The notes beneath the pieces were generated by a model. That model worked only from the letters and a program-made list of their open reading frames with translations. It searched no databases and was not told where the DNA came from. DNA of 64,000 bases from Avena insularis (lineage: Eukaryota > Streptophyta > Magnoliopsida > Poales > Poaceae), in assembly GCA_023614405.1 (NCBI GenBank), contig CM042692.1, positions 117,731,503 through 117,795,502 on the forward strand, written 5' to 3'. Numbering within the stretch: the stretch's first letter is position 1; the number at the start of each line of letters is the position of its first letter. Shown here piece after piece: positions 22,568 through 33,326 of the stretch. A program made the translations under genes and the position numbers.

Positions 22568-25316
22568 TAAGGATTATTCTCAGTACTACTCAAAAAGGTG
22601 TATGTTATTGATGCACCGCTAGGTGAAACCCCCTTTCCTGTAGTGTACATGGATGAGGTGAATACCTACTAGTCGTGCAGTGATGACCACACGATAGTTC
22701 AATGTGCCATTGTGATGGCTATGGAACTAGAGCTCCAAAAAGATTGAGCACCACGCAACATATGAGATGATTAATGAGTTATGAATGACATTCCAGACTC
22801 AAGCCCATGCTGAGAGGTATGAGACCTATGAGAAGTTCTTTACGTCTAAGATGGAGGAGCATAGCTGTGTATGTGAGAAAGTAATCAAAATTTATGGTTA
22901 TGCTAAATGCCTGGTTCATCCAGCATGCCCTATCCCAGATGAGTTAGGAACCGATAGAGTGATGCAGTTCTTCCCCTAGCTACATAGATTTCATACTAAA
23001 CTATAACATGCCAGGGATGTAGAAGCCGCTCCCTGAGCTTTTCGTGATGCTGAATCCATGGAAGTAGAAATCAAGAAGGAGCATCAAGTGTTGATGGTTA
23101 ATAAGACCACCAGTATCTAGAAGGGTAAGAAGGGAAAGAATAAAAACTTCAAGAAGAGTGGCAAGCAAGCTTCCACCCCCATGAAGAAACCCAAGCCTAG
23201 ACCTAATCATGGCACTTTGTTATTCTACTACAAGGGCTAGGGTCACTAGAAGCTTAACTGCTCTAAGTACCTGGTAGATAAGAAGGCTCGTACAATCGAA
23301 GGTATATTTGATATGCATGTTATAGATTTTTCCCTTACTAGTATTCATAGTAGTCCCTTTGTATATATACTTGTTCATTTGCTCACGTATGTAACTCAAA
23401 ATAGGGATTGTAGAATAAAAGAAGGCTAGCGAGGGACAAGGTGATGACGCGCATGGGAAATGGCTCAAAATTTGATGTAATGGCCGTCAACATGCTCCCT
23501 CCACATCTACCTTTAGGATTAGTTTTAAACCTGACTAATTGTTATTTTGTGCTTGCGTTGAGCATGGACATTATATCTGGATCTTGTTTATTGCGAAACA
23601 ATTATTAATTTAAACCAAAAACAATGGTTGTTCTATTTATATGAGTAATATGTTTTATGGTCATGCACCTATTGTGAATGGTTTATCATTGTTGAATATC
23701 GAAAATAATAATACTCACATAAACATTAATACCAAAATATGGAAAATGAATGATGATAATACCACATATTTGTGGCACTACCATTTAGGTCATATTAGTG
23801 CGAAGCACATGAAGAAGCTCTATACTGATGGACATTTGGAGCCCTTGATTTTGAATCATTTGAAACTTGTGAACCATGCCTAATAGGAAAGATGACTAAA
23901 ATCCCCTCTTCTAGAACAATAGAACGGGCATGTGACTGATTGGAGATAATGCATACTGATGTATGTGGTCCAATGAGTACTTTGACATGTGGTGGATATT
24001 GTTACCTCCCAGTGTTCACTGATGATTTAAGTAGACATGAGTATGTTTACATAAGAAAAACACAAGTTTGAAAGAAAAGTTTCAAATAATTACTAAGTAA
24101 AATAGAAAATCATCGTAACAAGAAAATCAAATTTCTATAATCTAATCATGGAGGTGAATATTTGAGTTTTTGCATGCATCTAATAAAAACTTGTGGAATT
24201 GTTTTAGAACTCATGCCACCAGAAAAACCTCAACTTGATGGTGTGTTCGAACATCGTAATCGTACTTTACTTGATATGGTGCAACCTATGATGTCACTTA
24301 ACAATTTGCCACTACTTTTTTGGGTTGTCCATTAGAGACTACCGCATTCACTTTAAATAAGGCACCATCAGAGTCCTTCGAAATGACATCCTATGAGTTA
24401 TGGCATTGAATTTTTTCCTAAGTTATCGTTTTATAAATTTGGGGATGTGAGGCTTATGTCAAAAGTCTACAACCTTATAAGCTCGAACCAAAAGCTAAGA
24501 ACTACATCTTCATAGGATACCGTAAGGAAGTAATTAGGTACACCTTCTATAAACAAATCCGAAGGTAAAGTCTTTGTTGCCAAAAATGGATCCTTTTTTG
24601 AGGAGTTTCTCTCGAAAGGTTTTATTGGGAGGAAAGTAGAGCTAGGTGAGGTTATTGAACCTTCTCTTGAATTGGAGAGTGGCACTGCGCAAGATGTTCT
24701 GGTGCCGCCTTCACCACCTAGAGAGGAAGCAAATGATGAAGATCATGAAACTTCGGGTGTAGCTCCTACTGGACCTCACCGGTCGACTAGAACACGTACC
24801 ACACTACTGATTGGCATGGAGATCATGTCTTGACTGCCATTTTGTTAGACAACGAAGAACCTCCACACTAAGAGGAATCAATGACGAGACGTGACTCTAG
24901 GAAATGGATATACGCCACAAAATCAAAAAATTGATCCATGCACGAAAAACAAGTGTTGACTTATAAATTGATCTTTGAAAGGAATTTTTTTATGGTAATG
25001 TCAGTCTATAAGGAATGACTTGTAGCAAAAGGTTTTTGATAAATTCAAGGGATTGACTACGATGAGACTTTCTCACATGTTAGGATTCTAGTAGTAATTG
25101 TTGTATTTTTCAATTATGAAATTTTTGTTGATGGGCGTCAAAACAACCTTCGTCAATCACACCATTGAAGAAGGATCCAATCACATCTCTCTATATATGG
25201 AATATTTTGATCATATATTTACATTAGAAATACATGGATATTTCTTGATTATTAAGATGTCAAATCACCATATATTTGGAAGGGGATGATCCTTAATTAA
25301 GAGAGTACCCCAACAT
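22568..25316 (+). pseudogene. Ty1/Copia gag-pol relic
   Basis: Plus-strand remains of a Copia polyprotein with many stops and frameshifts. A gag segment (about 22740-23000) contains KFFTSKMEEHS. A Lys-rich stretch and ruined CCHC knuckle follow near 23100-23280. A gag-pre-integrase segment at 23641-23883 contains TYLWHYHLGHISAKHMKKL. Integrase remains follow at about 23884-24400 (HTDVCGPMS), a post-integrase segment at 24400-24700, and the start of reverse transcriptase near 25046-25080 (GIDYDETFSHV). No LTRs are seen. The relic fills the whole interval between the two CACTA termini. Confidence 0.8.
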
Positions 25317-26660
25317 CACTACAAGGAAACATGGCTTTTACAACTGACGATTTTCTTGGTTGAAGGCCTGTTTTTCATCGTTAAAAAGTCTTCCATGATG
25401 GATGGCCTCTATGGAAAAAGGCCCGTCACCAAAGAATCTACCACGGTTTTTTCCGACCATGGCAGATCACACCCTTCATCCATGGAAACTTGTGTCATCG
25501 TAGATCTGTTCGCCAGCCTTGTTGACTGCTGACATCATGCAAACTGCCACGTAATAAACACCATTAATGGCCATAAAAACCACGTAGAATCTAGGCCCAA
25601 CCAAGGCATGCTAATTATTTAGTGGGATAGCCCAATAGGAGAGCCCAATAATAAGATGGCCCGTTTCTGCTTCGCCCTGCACTGTTTGAAATCGGCTCAT
25701 AACTGCAACTCGCTATGGCCTGTTAACTTTCCGACCCATCACTGTTTCGGCCTACATAAGGCCCATCTTAGTCCAACATTGTGTGGCCCATTAGAGGCAT
25801 GCGCTATGTCGGTCTGGTAATGTTAAGGACTGCATTGGCCCCATCACTATTCTTAAAGCCTGTCGTGGGCCGCACACTAACAACCCTTTTGTGAGAAGGT
25901 TCTCTACTATTCTGGTATATTACTATTCTGGCCTTTTACTATTCTAGCATGTTACTGTTTCGATTATTTACTGTTTTGGCCTTCTACTATTTAGGCCCAT
26001 ACGCTTTTCATCCCTACGTGTTTATGCGGCCTAATATGATTGTAGCATGTTACTGTTCCGGCCTTTTATAATATGTCTTGTTACTGTTCTGACCTGCTAA
26101 TATTCTAGCATGTTACTGTTTTGGCCTGTTATTGTTTCAGCCTGTTACTGTTTTGGCCTATTACTGTTCTTATAGCACGTATGTGGGTCAGCCCATTACT
26201 GTTATGGTCTTTTATAGTTTTGGCCTTTCCGAGGCACATGCCAATATCAAAAAAGGTGTATAATCCGCGAGCACCTTTTACTGTTCATCGCCGGTCCTAT
26301 ATAAGACGGTCCAATAACACGGCCTGATACTGTTCCCTAATAGACCTGGCTCGCCTAGTTATTGTACTGCCTACCGCCATATGTGGACAACATCGACTAA
26401 ATGCCTACATGGCCTATGTGATTTACCTATATATTACATTAGGTGTAAACTTCTTAAAATTATTACATATTATCAACAAACGTAAGGGAAAGAAAATTTG
26501 GCATTTCAGTTGACAACCGAGATGAATCCCACGAATATTAGAGTCCTCATTTTGCTTTCTCAATCTATCACCCGCATCTCCCTTTTGAGTGTGACAACTA
26601 CATTGGTAAACCACCTTGATACATGATCTTGCAGCCCTCTCTTTGGTGGCGATGACAATA
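25317..26660 (-). repeat. Terminal and subterminal region of CACTA G
   Basis: Terminal inverted repeat at 25317 onward, then an array of ttactgtt(t/c)tggcc motifs from about 25690 to 26345, at least ten copies. These are the reverse complement of the acagtaa motifs in F. No gene. Confidence 0.8.
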
Positions 26661-26820
26661 ATTACAGTCTAAAACTAAGCAATAACAAGTTAATACATCA
26701 AACAAGGCAAACTACTCATTTGACTGATATGACAGGAGCTATAAACTAGAGTTTACTGCTAGTGAATGGTTCAATTATTGACCAACACGTTAAATAAACA
26801 TGACAAACAAGCATTAAAAA
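26661..26820 (-). other. CACTA G internal, holds the solo-LTR empty site
   Basis: The homologue of the interrupted position in F lies at about 26655-26670, where F is split by the solo LTR. No gene. Confidence 0.6.
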
Positions 26821-27930
26821 AGTGTGCCTACTGTGAAACGAGCAATCAAACAATGTGTGTGGCTTAGCATTTTAGCAAATATAAACTAGCCATGTCATTT
26901 CAACAAATATGTATGGAAGCCGTTGTATATCCTGGAATGCAAGAGACGTTTGGTGACTCAGAATTTACGGCGAGCTAAACAATGTCATGCAATTATCTGT
27001 CGTAGCAAATAATAAACCAAATAAAAATTATAATGGCATCATATGCGAACTTGTAGAGCAGGAATGCAAATCATGTATGAACTATATTGTAGAGGATAAT
27101 TATGTGTTTCTTAGGAAAAATTAGAACTAGATACGGAATATAATGGCATCGCTTGTGAACCTATAGAAATGGACAAGCAAGCACTAAACAAGTGTGTCTA
27201 CAATGAAATGAGCAATCAAACAAAGTGTTTGTTAGAATTTCAGTAAATTTAAACTAGCCAGGTCATTTAAAACAAAATGGAAGCAGTTGTATATCCTGAA
27301 ATGCAAGAGATGTTGGGTGACTCGGAATTTTCGGTGAGATACGCAATGGCATGCGGTTACTGTCGTAGCTAAGAATGAACCAGAAATAAATTATAACGGT
27401 ATCATACGTGAACATGTAGAGTAGGAATACAAACCACGAATGAACTACAAAGTAGATGATAGTTATGTCATAGCTTAGGACGAACCAGAACCAGTTACTG
27501 AATATAATGACATCACTTGTGAACCTGTAGAACATGACAAACAAGCATTAAACAAGTGTGCCTACAATAAAATGGGTAATCAAACAATGTGTTTCTTAGA
27601 ATTTTAGCAAATATAAACTAGCCAGGTCATTTCAACAAATATATATGGAAGCAGTTGTATATCCTAGAATGCAAGAGTTGTTGGGTGACTCGGAATTTGT
27701 GGTGAGCAACATAATGGCATGTAGTTACCGTCGTAACTAAGAATGAACCAGATAAAAATTATAACGATATCATACGAGAACTTGTAGAGAAGGAATGTAA
27801 ACCACAAATGAACTAAAACATAGAGCATAGTTATCGAGTTGCTTAGGATGAACCAACACTAGATACGAGAATATTAATGACATCGCTTGTGAACCTATAG
27901 AAGAGGCTATGTAAACCAACATGTTCAGTG
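26821..27930 (-). repeat. Three tandem units of about 365 bp in CACTA G
   Basis: Unit landmarks agtgtg(c/t)cta lie at 26821, 27191 and 27555, spacing 370 and 364. Each unit contains actagcca-gtcattt, a gttgtatatcctg-aatgcaagag block and cttgtgaacct. F has fewer units. Short open frames such as 27263-27544 are not supported as genes. Confidence 0.8.
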
Positions 27931-28434
27931 TTACTTTTTGATGCCCATGCAAAGAAAAGAAAAATAGTTAGTGTTGTAGCTTTTGAAGTACCAGATGACA
28001 ATAATTAAATTATAGTCGAATTAGTACGAAGAGTTTAAACAGGTAGTATAGGATATCAGAACGATGCCATGGAGGAAATAATAGCAAGAACTTAGATCAG
28101 GACGAACAAGATATATTCAATAACTTTGAGAAGGGAATCCACACTAATATTTTCCATCTAATTTACATTTTGCAAGAACTACACAATAGCAGACAATTAC
28201 AATTGTACAGAGTAGCTAAGACATGTGCTTGAAAAAATAACAAACATGTGCATGAATTTAAATTTGTAGAGTAGCAAATGCAAACCAACATGTCTAGTGA
28301 CCTTGTATGTAGCATAAAGAACATGCATGCCCAGTGACTTGTATGTACTAGCACGATTACAAAAATGCAGTTCAATATAATTGGCTTGAACCTTCTAACA
28401 AAAAAAGGGTTGGAGATTCGGTTACCTTGGTCAT
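27931..28434 (-). other. CACTA G internal, holds the element C empty site
   Basis: Around 27960-28000 the reverse complement reads caaaagctacaacactaactattttt, the uninterrupted homologue of the two flanks of element C in F. The rest matches 9650-10080. No gene. Confidence 0.65.
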
Positions 28435-28990
28435 ATATGCGTCTAAGCATCATCGGTACCATGCGGGTGATGTCCAGGTCACCGAGGGTGCTGCGGTTAC
28501 GGTGTCTGTTGGCATCGGGGAAGTAGTTCTTGGACGGTCGATGCCGTTTTGAGCTTGGTGGACAAGAGCATTGCTGAGGCAGACCCGGTGCAGTAAACGG
28601 CGAAGCCCATGCAGCTGGTTTGGAGCGGTGTACATGAAACTCATTGAACTAGATCTTGTCCGGTGGACATCGGTGAAGCGACTCTGGTAGTCGGCCGCGG
28701 GGAAGCAGATCTTGGGTGGTCGATGATGCCATCAATGCGGTAATGAGAATGTAGCTCCAGTGGAGTGGCAGAGAGACCCGTTAAAGTAGATCTGGTGGGG
28801 TGGCCTTCGGTGAAGCGTCTCCGGGGCGGTGCACGAGACCGCAACTCAAGTGTCTCCGACCGCCGTGGAATTGCCGTCGACCGGTGTGCATGATGGTCAT
28901 GGAGGTGAGAGCATGGGAGAGGAGACTAATCTTTTTGGGAGGGCCAGCGAGAAAAACCACGCGAATCGGGACCATAGAGGTGAAGAGAAA
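28435..28990 (-). repeat. GC-rich exon-like segment of CACTA G
   Basis: Inverse homologue of 9100-9650. Frames are broken, and the donor-like gaccaag|gtaacc is conserved near 28425-28435 (minus strand). No protein supported. Confidence 0.5.
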
Positions 28991-29089
28991 AACAATTACA
29001 ATTATGCCCCCAAGCTACCGACTTTAGCATGCCCATTTGTTGTCAGAATAATGAGTAGAATGGGAATTTTAAAGTCAAAATTTTTTGAA

Positions 29090-29945
29090 ATGGAGGGATG
29101 CGAAATGCTTGAAGGTTGGTGTGTGATTTTGCTGCATGATTGAGATTTTGAATTTGGCTAGCGTCCATCTAATAATAATAGAAAAATGATACTACCCGGT
29201 GGGATATTTTGCCTCAAAGTTTTTGAAACAGAGGGGCAAGAAATTCTTCAAGGTCAATGGGTGATTTTGCCGATCAATTGAGATTTTAAATTTGGCTAGT
29301 GTCAATCCACTCATAGGAAAGGTAGTAGACCGTACACTATCTGTCCAAGAATTCAAGGCCGAGAGTCACATCAATTTATCATGCATAACCATATTTTTTC
29401 ATAGAAAATAGGATACCGTCGATTCACATAGCATAGGTGGTAATTTTTTCTGCTTGACTAAGATTTTAAATTTGCCAACCGTCCAAGTAATAATAGAAAA
29501 ATGGTACTCCGTCGGTGGGATATTTTGCCATAAACTGTTTGAAACGGAGGGATGTGAAATGCGTCGGGGTCGATTAGTGATTTTACCACTCGATTACAAT
29601 TTTGAATTTGGATAACGTCCATCTATCTACTAATAGAAAAATGATACTCCTAATGGGAGATTTTGTCTCAAAGTTCTTGAAACGGTGGGGAGGGAAATGC
29701 TTCAAGGTCAGTCGTCGATTTTGCCGCTCGATTAAAATTTTGAACATGGCTAGCGGCCAAGTAATAATATAAAAAGAGTAGGTAGTAGACCGTATCCTAA
29801 CTGTTCAGGAATTCAAGTTAGAGCGTCATATCCTTGAGTATAATTGCGCATAAAATTGCATACAATACCTCGAATTAAAACAGAGTATAATTGCACAGTA
29901 AATTCTACAGCCCGACTGAGATTTTAAATTTAACTAGAGTCCCAA
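29090..29945 (-). repeat. 135-bp unit array of CACTA G
   Basis: About six units marked by gattttgaatttggcta or a degenerate form near 29150, 29285, 29460, 29600, 29740 and 29930. It is the inverse of the F array at 7430-9060 but with fewer units. Confidence 0.7.
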
Positions 29946-30330
29946 GAAGATCCTGAAACTGTTCATGCCTATTACTGTTTTAGCCAAATATATCCTACTC
30001 AAGGACTGTTAAACATAATCCTGGTCTGTTGCGTTACCTGGACGACCATTTTTAGTCTATTATGTTGGCCATTTAGATATAGGTCATGAAAGGGAGTTAA
30101 AAGAACAATAACATGAGCTACAAAAAATTTAAATTATTACATAAGCTCCAAAAATTACTCAAAATAAAGTGCAACATTATGCACTAATCAGAGTTAACTC
30201 GAATCATACAAGTTATGCTTTAGGAGCTTCGTTCATCAGAAGTGTATCAAGTGAATGACAATCAGATATCGACAAGATATTTTCACCTAGTTGGCGTATT
30301 TTTAGAGATTTTAGTATCTGATATTGTCAG
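29946..30330. other. Unassigned sequence between CACTA G and LTR D
   Basis: AT-rich. The first 60 bases contain aaactgttcatgcc and tattactgttttagcc, which resemble CACTA subterminal repeats, so part may still belong to G. No terminus TAGTG and no reading frame. Confidence 0.4.
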
Positions 30331-33326
30331 CTGCAATGGGTGATTGAAGGGGTAGGGGGCATCACGGACCGTCGGATGAGAATAGGATCGATGGCCCGGA
30401 GGCCGTCTTCCTCGCTGAGAAGCACGCCGCGGCGCTGAACCCTAGTTTACTAGGAAAAGGGGCATGGGCTTACCCGAAGCTTCTTCGATGACGGAGAGAT
30501 GGTAGAGGAGGTACGGTAAGCAGCGACAACCTCAGGGAGAGGCTATAGTGAGGGTTTTGATGAAGGAAAGTGACACGCGTGTCCACGCTCGACAGGGGCT
30601 CATCAGAGCTCGCCGGTGCCACTCGCGGAGTAGCTGCTAAGCAGAAAGAAGAGGGGGATTAGATGAAATGGAACATGGGGATCTCAAAGAGGGCACATGC
30701 AACTGGAGGGGATAAGAGGAGAAGGACATGTGCTTTAGATCTTGAATATGGCCGAAAATAGAGTTCCTCCTTCTCTAGTAGCATACAGAGAGAGGGGTTC
30801 GGTGAGCGAGATTTGGGGGAGCTAGTGGGAGGGAGAAGAGTGGAAATGAGGGAGAGAGAGACCCTAGGGTGGACTCGACCCCTTTTAAACCAAAGGGGTT
30901 GGTTTATGGTGAGCTTAGACCATGGAGAGGTTGGGTCTGGTCCATGTCTTCCTCATTGGGTGATAAGGGCGATGGAGAGAGGGGAGGATGGGTCCTAGTC
31001 ATACAGAGTGGCAGTGAGGGTGTTGCCGATCACTTATTGCTTATGCCTTTGTTTAAAAACCATGTCTCTCTCCTTCCAAGCATAAAGGACAAAGGAGTGA
31101 GGGATTGGGTACTATAGTGCTACAGTGCAGCTCGACCAGGGGTTGTCCTAGTGCTAACAACGATTATTTGACAAGTTTTGATGAGGGTTGGAGGGGTTTA
31201 GTTAATGGTCTTGCAAGATGGCTAGTTTTGGATATGATAGTGATCATAAGAAAAGTCTAGAAAGTTGTTCTTGGAAATATGGTTTTAGGGTGCTGGTAGA
31301 TGGATGTGGTCAAGATGCACCTCCAAGAATTGTTTGGGATTTTTCTTAATATTCTAGATCATTTTTATTTTCATTTTCCAAAAATTTCTGAATGTGTTTT
31401 ATTGATTTGTTTTAAAAAAATGAATTAGACAAGGTGATTTTTTTTGGTTTGGGATAGTCCCAAATATGAATTCACACATTGGAGTTTTTTCCTAAGTGTT
31501 ATTGAAGAATAAAAGTATTTAAAATAATTATTATATGATTTCGGCCATTTAAGAAAAAGGGAAAAAAACAATAATAAAACACTTCAAAAATATTTATTTT
31601 TTAAGTGGGAAGATAGGGTATGATATATAGACCTAAAGGGTGCTCAAAGTTGGCAAAGTATTTTGGATAAATACACACTTTCTTTTATAGAGGGACTTTT
31701 TGGAGTTCCGCCAGATAAAAGAATTAATTAGTGTTTGGGCCAAGTAATTATGGAAATCCTTTGATAAATTTATATCTCCATGGTATATGATGTCCAACAT
31801 TTGCATCCATCATTTGATACCTTGGTTTTTGAGAAGTCATCTTGATTTTGGTAGAAAACAAGGAATAAAGGATCTAGGGCATGGTTATTATTATACCTTA
31901 AAAACCTTGTTGAATCTTGTAGCTCATAGCTCCCCTAGGTCATGGGCTATATGGATCGATATATAAAGTGATATAGATCACCATGGTACATAGGTTTGAG
32001 GTTGATCATGGTTGATCTCTCCAAGGATTGATGCCAAACTTTGAATAAAATAAGGGTGCCAAAACAGATTATCAAATAGCCTTCAAAACCATGTGGGGTT
32101 TGGAAGCACAAGGATCCAATCGGAACAAGTGAAGTACGAATGGATATAATTTTATGAGTATAACACAATCATACAAAGAGTTTGTCCAAACAAGATAGTA
32201 TAGAGATGTGAGCTTCTGCCAAAGTAGGCATTTGGTAAGATTTGCAGGAAAGATTAATTTCTTACCTACAAAACCATCAAGAACAAGTGGGTTAGAGGAT
32301 GATCTAGCCAAGGGAAAGTGTGGTCCTTGGTAGTCCTTAAGATGGTTTACAATATGTTTCAAGTGCATTTCCAAAAATGCACAAGGGTTGAGAAAGAGGG
32401 AGTCCCAAAGATGTGATATTGATAACAGTCTTCCAAACTTAGCCATTTTGGCAGTTTTGTAGTTTTTGACTATAATCCAAGAGGGGCTGATTTTGAGAAG
32501 ATGCAAGGTTCCAAAATCATCATCAAGGGCATGAAGTTGAAGGTAGGCTGAGTAGAAGAGATCCATGCTTGATATTGGTCTTCAAAGACTTGGAATCTTC
32601 TAGAAGGGATTAATTCTAGATTGATTTAGATAAGGGATTAGATAGTCACCTTAGTGACTAGATATCATATCCAACTTGGTTAACTTGCTTAGGGTTGATA
32701 TTCTTGGATTAGTTAGATGCTAGATGAGGAGGTCCTAGGGTATCTCATACTACTTCCTAAGCAAACAACACAAACAACAGTTTAAGGCAAATCATCAGAC
32801 ATCAGATCAAGGCAATTCATCTTCCAAGAAATTCAACTACTACTAGGATTACCATCAAGCCTAGCTTGAGTTAAGGATCTGTATTTTGAAAGGTTGGAGT
32901 CTGAATAAGGTGAGTGTCCTTGGTATCTCTACCAAGAGTAGAATTCAAAAGTTTTATATTTTTTTTGAAAAACCTAGAGATAGTAGTTGAAAGACTTATA
33001 TTGAAAACATAAAGAGATTATATCCTATAGATCTCCATAATTTTGTCAATATAAGCTACTAAAATGGTTAGGGTTGTAAAGGCATATTTGCTCAGGTTTT
33101 GAAATGCCAAAACATTTGAGAATATGTAAGATAAGCCAAGATAGTTTTGTTAAATAGTTTTTGTCAACTGGGTGGAGGGTAGGGGAGTATATCATCTACT
33201 ACACATTCATATGCATAAGCAAAGGCAAACAAGCAAGAAAACATTGCATCACTAAACAAGATTTTTTTCCTTTGATTTTTTGCATTCTGGACAACTAAGA
33301 AGGATTGCTGAAAGTGGGTTGTTATA
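30331..33326 (-). repeat. 3' LTR of element D, lacking its 3' part
   Basis: On the minus strand it starts at about 33326 (TATAACAACCCACTTTCAG, next to the polypurine tract) and runs down to 30331, where recognisable LTR sequence stops. The stretch 30331-31293 is a direct repeat of 44638-45597. An AT-rich part (31400-31750) and a GC-rich promoter-like part (30400-30950) are visible. A 164-codon frame at 32072-32566 on the minus strand has no recognised domain. Confidence 0.75.

Larger units (their letters stand above)
25317..29945 (-). mobile_element. CACTA element G, inverted copy of F, no transposase gene
   Basis: Starts CACTACAAGGAAACATGG at 25317. Its first 180 bases match the reverse complement of the F terminus base for base over long runs. 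It then follows F in inverse order: subterminal repeats, a 26330-26650 block, 365-bp repeats, a GC-rich exon-like segment and the 135-bp array. The transposase gene of F has no counterpart. The far terminus is not recognised. Terminus polarity (TAGTG at 22567, CACTA at 25317) means two separate elements, not the two ends of one. Confidence 0.75.

Noticed and set aside
22625..22650. Second cctgtagtg near 22640 as an alternative CACTA terminus
   Set aside because: The paralogous alignment with G stops at 22567, and the flanking bases do not match the terminal repeat.
22568..25316. Copia relic as the cargo of a single large CACTA element
   Set aside because: Terminus polarity is wrong: TAGTG lies to the left of it and CACTA to the right.
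30331..31293. Direct repeat with 44638-45597 as a segmental duplication or promoter pair
   Set aside because: Polypurine tract and PBS positions show that these are overlapping parts of the two LTRs of element D.
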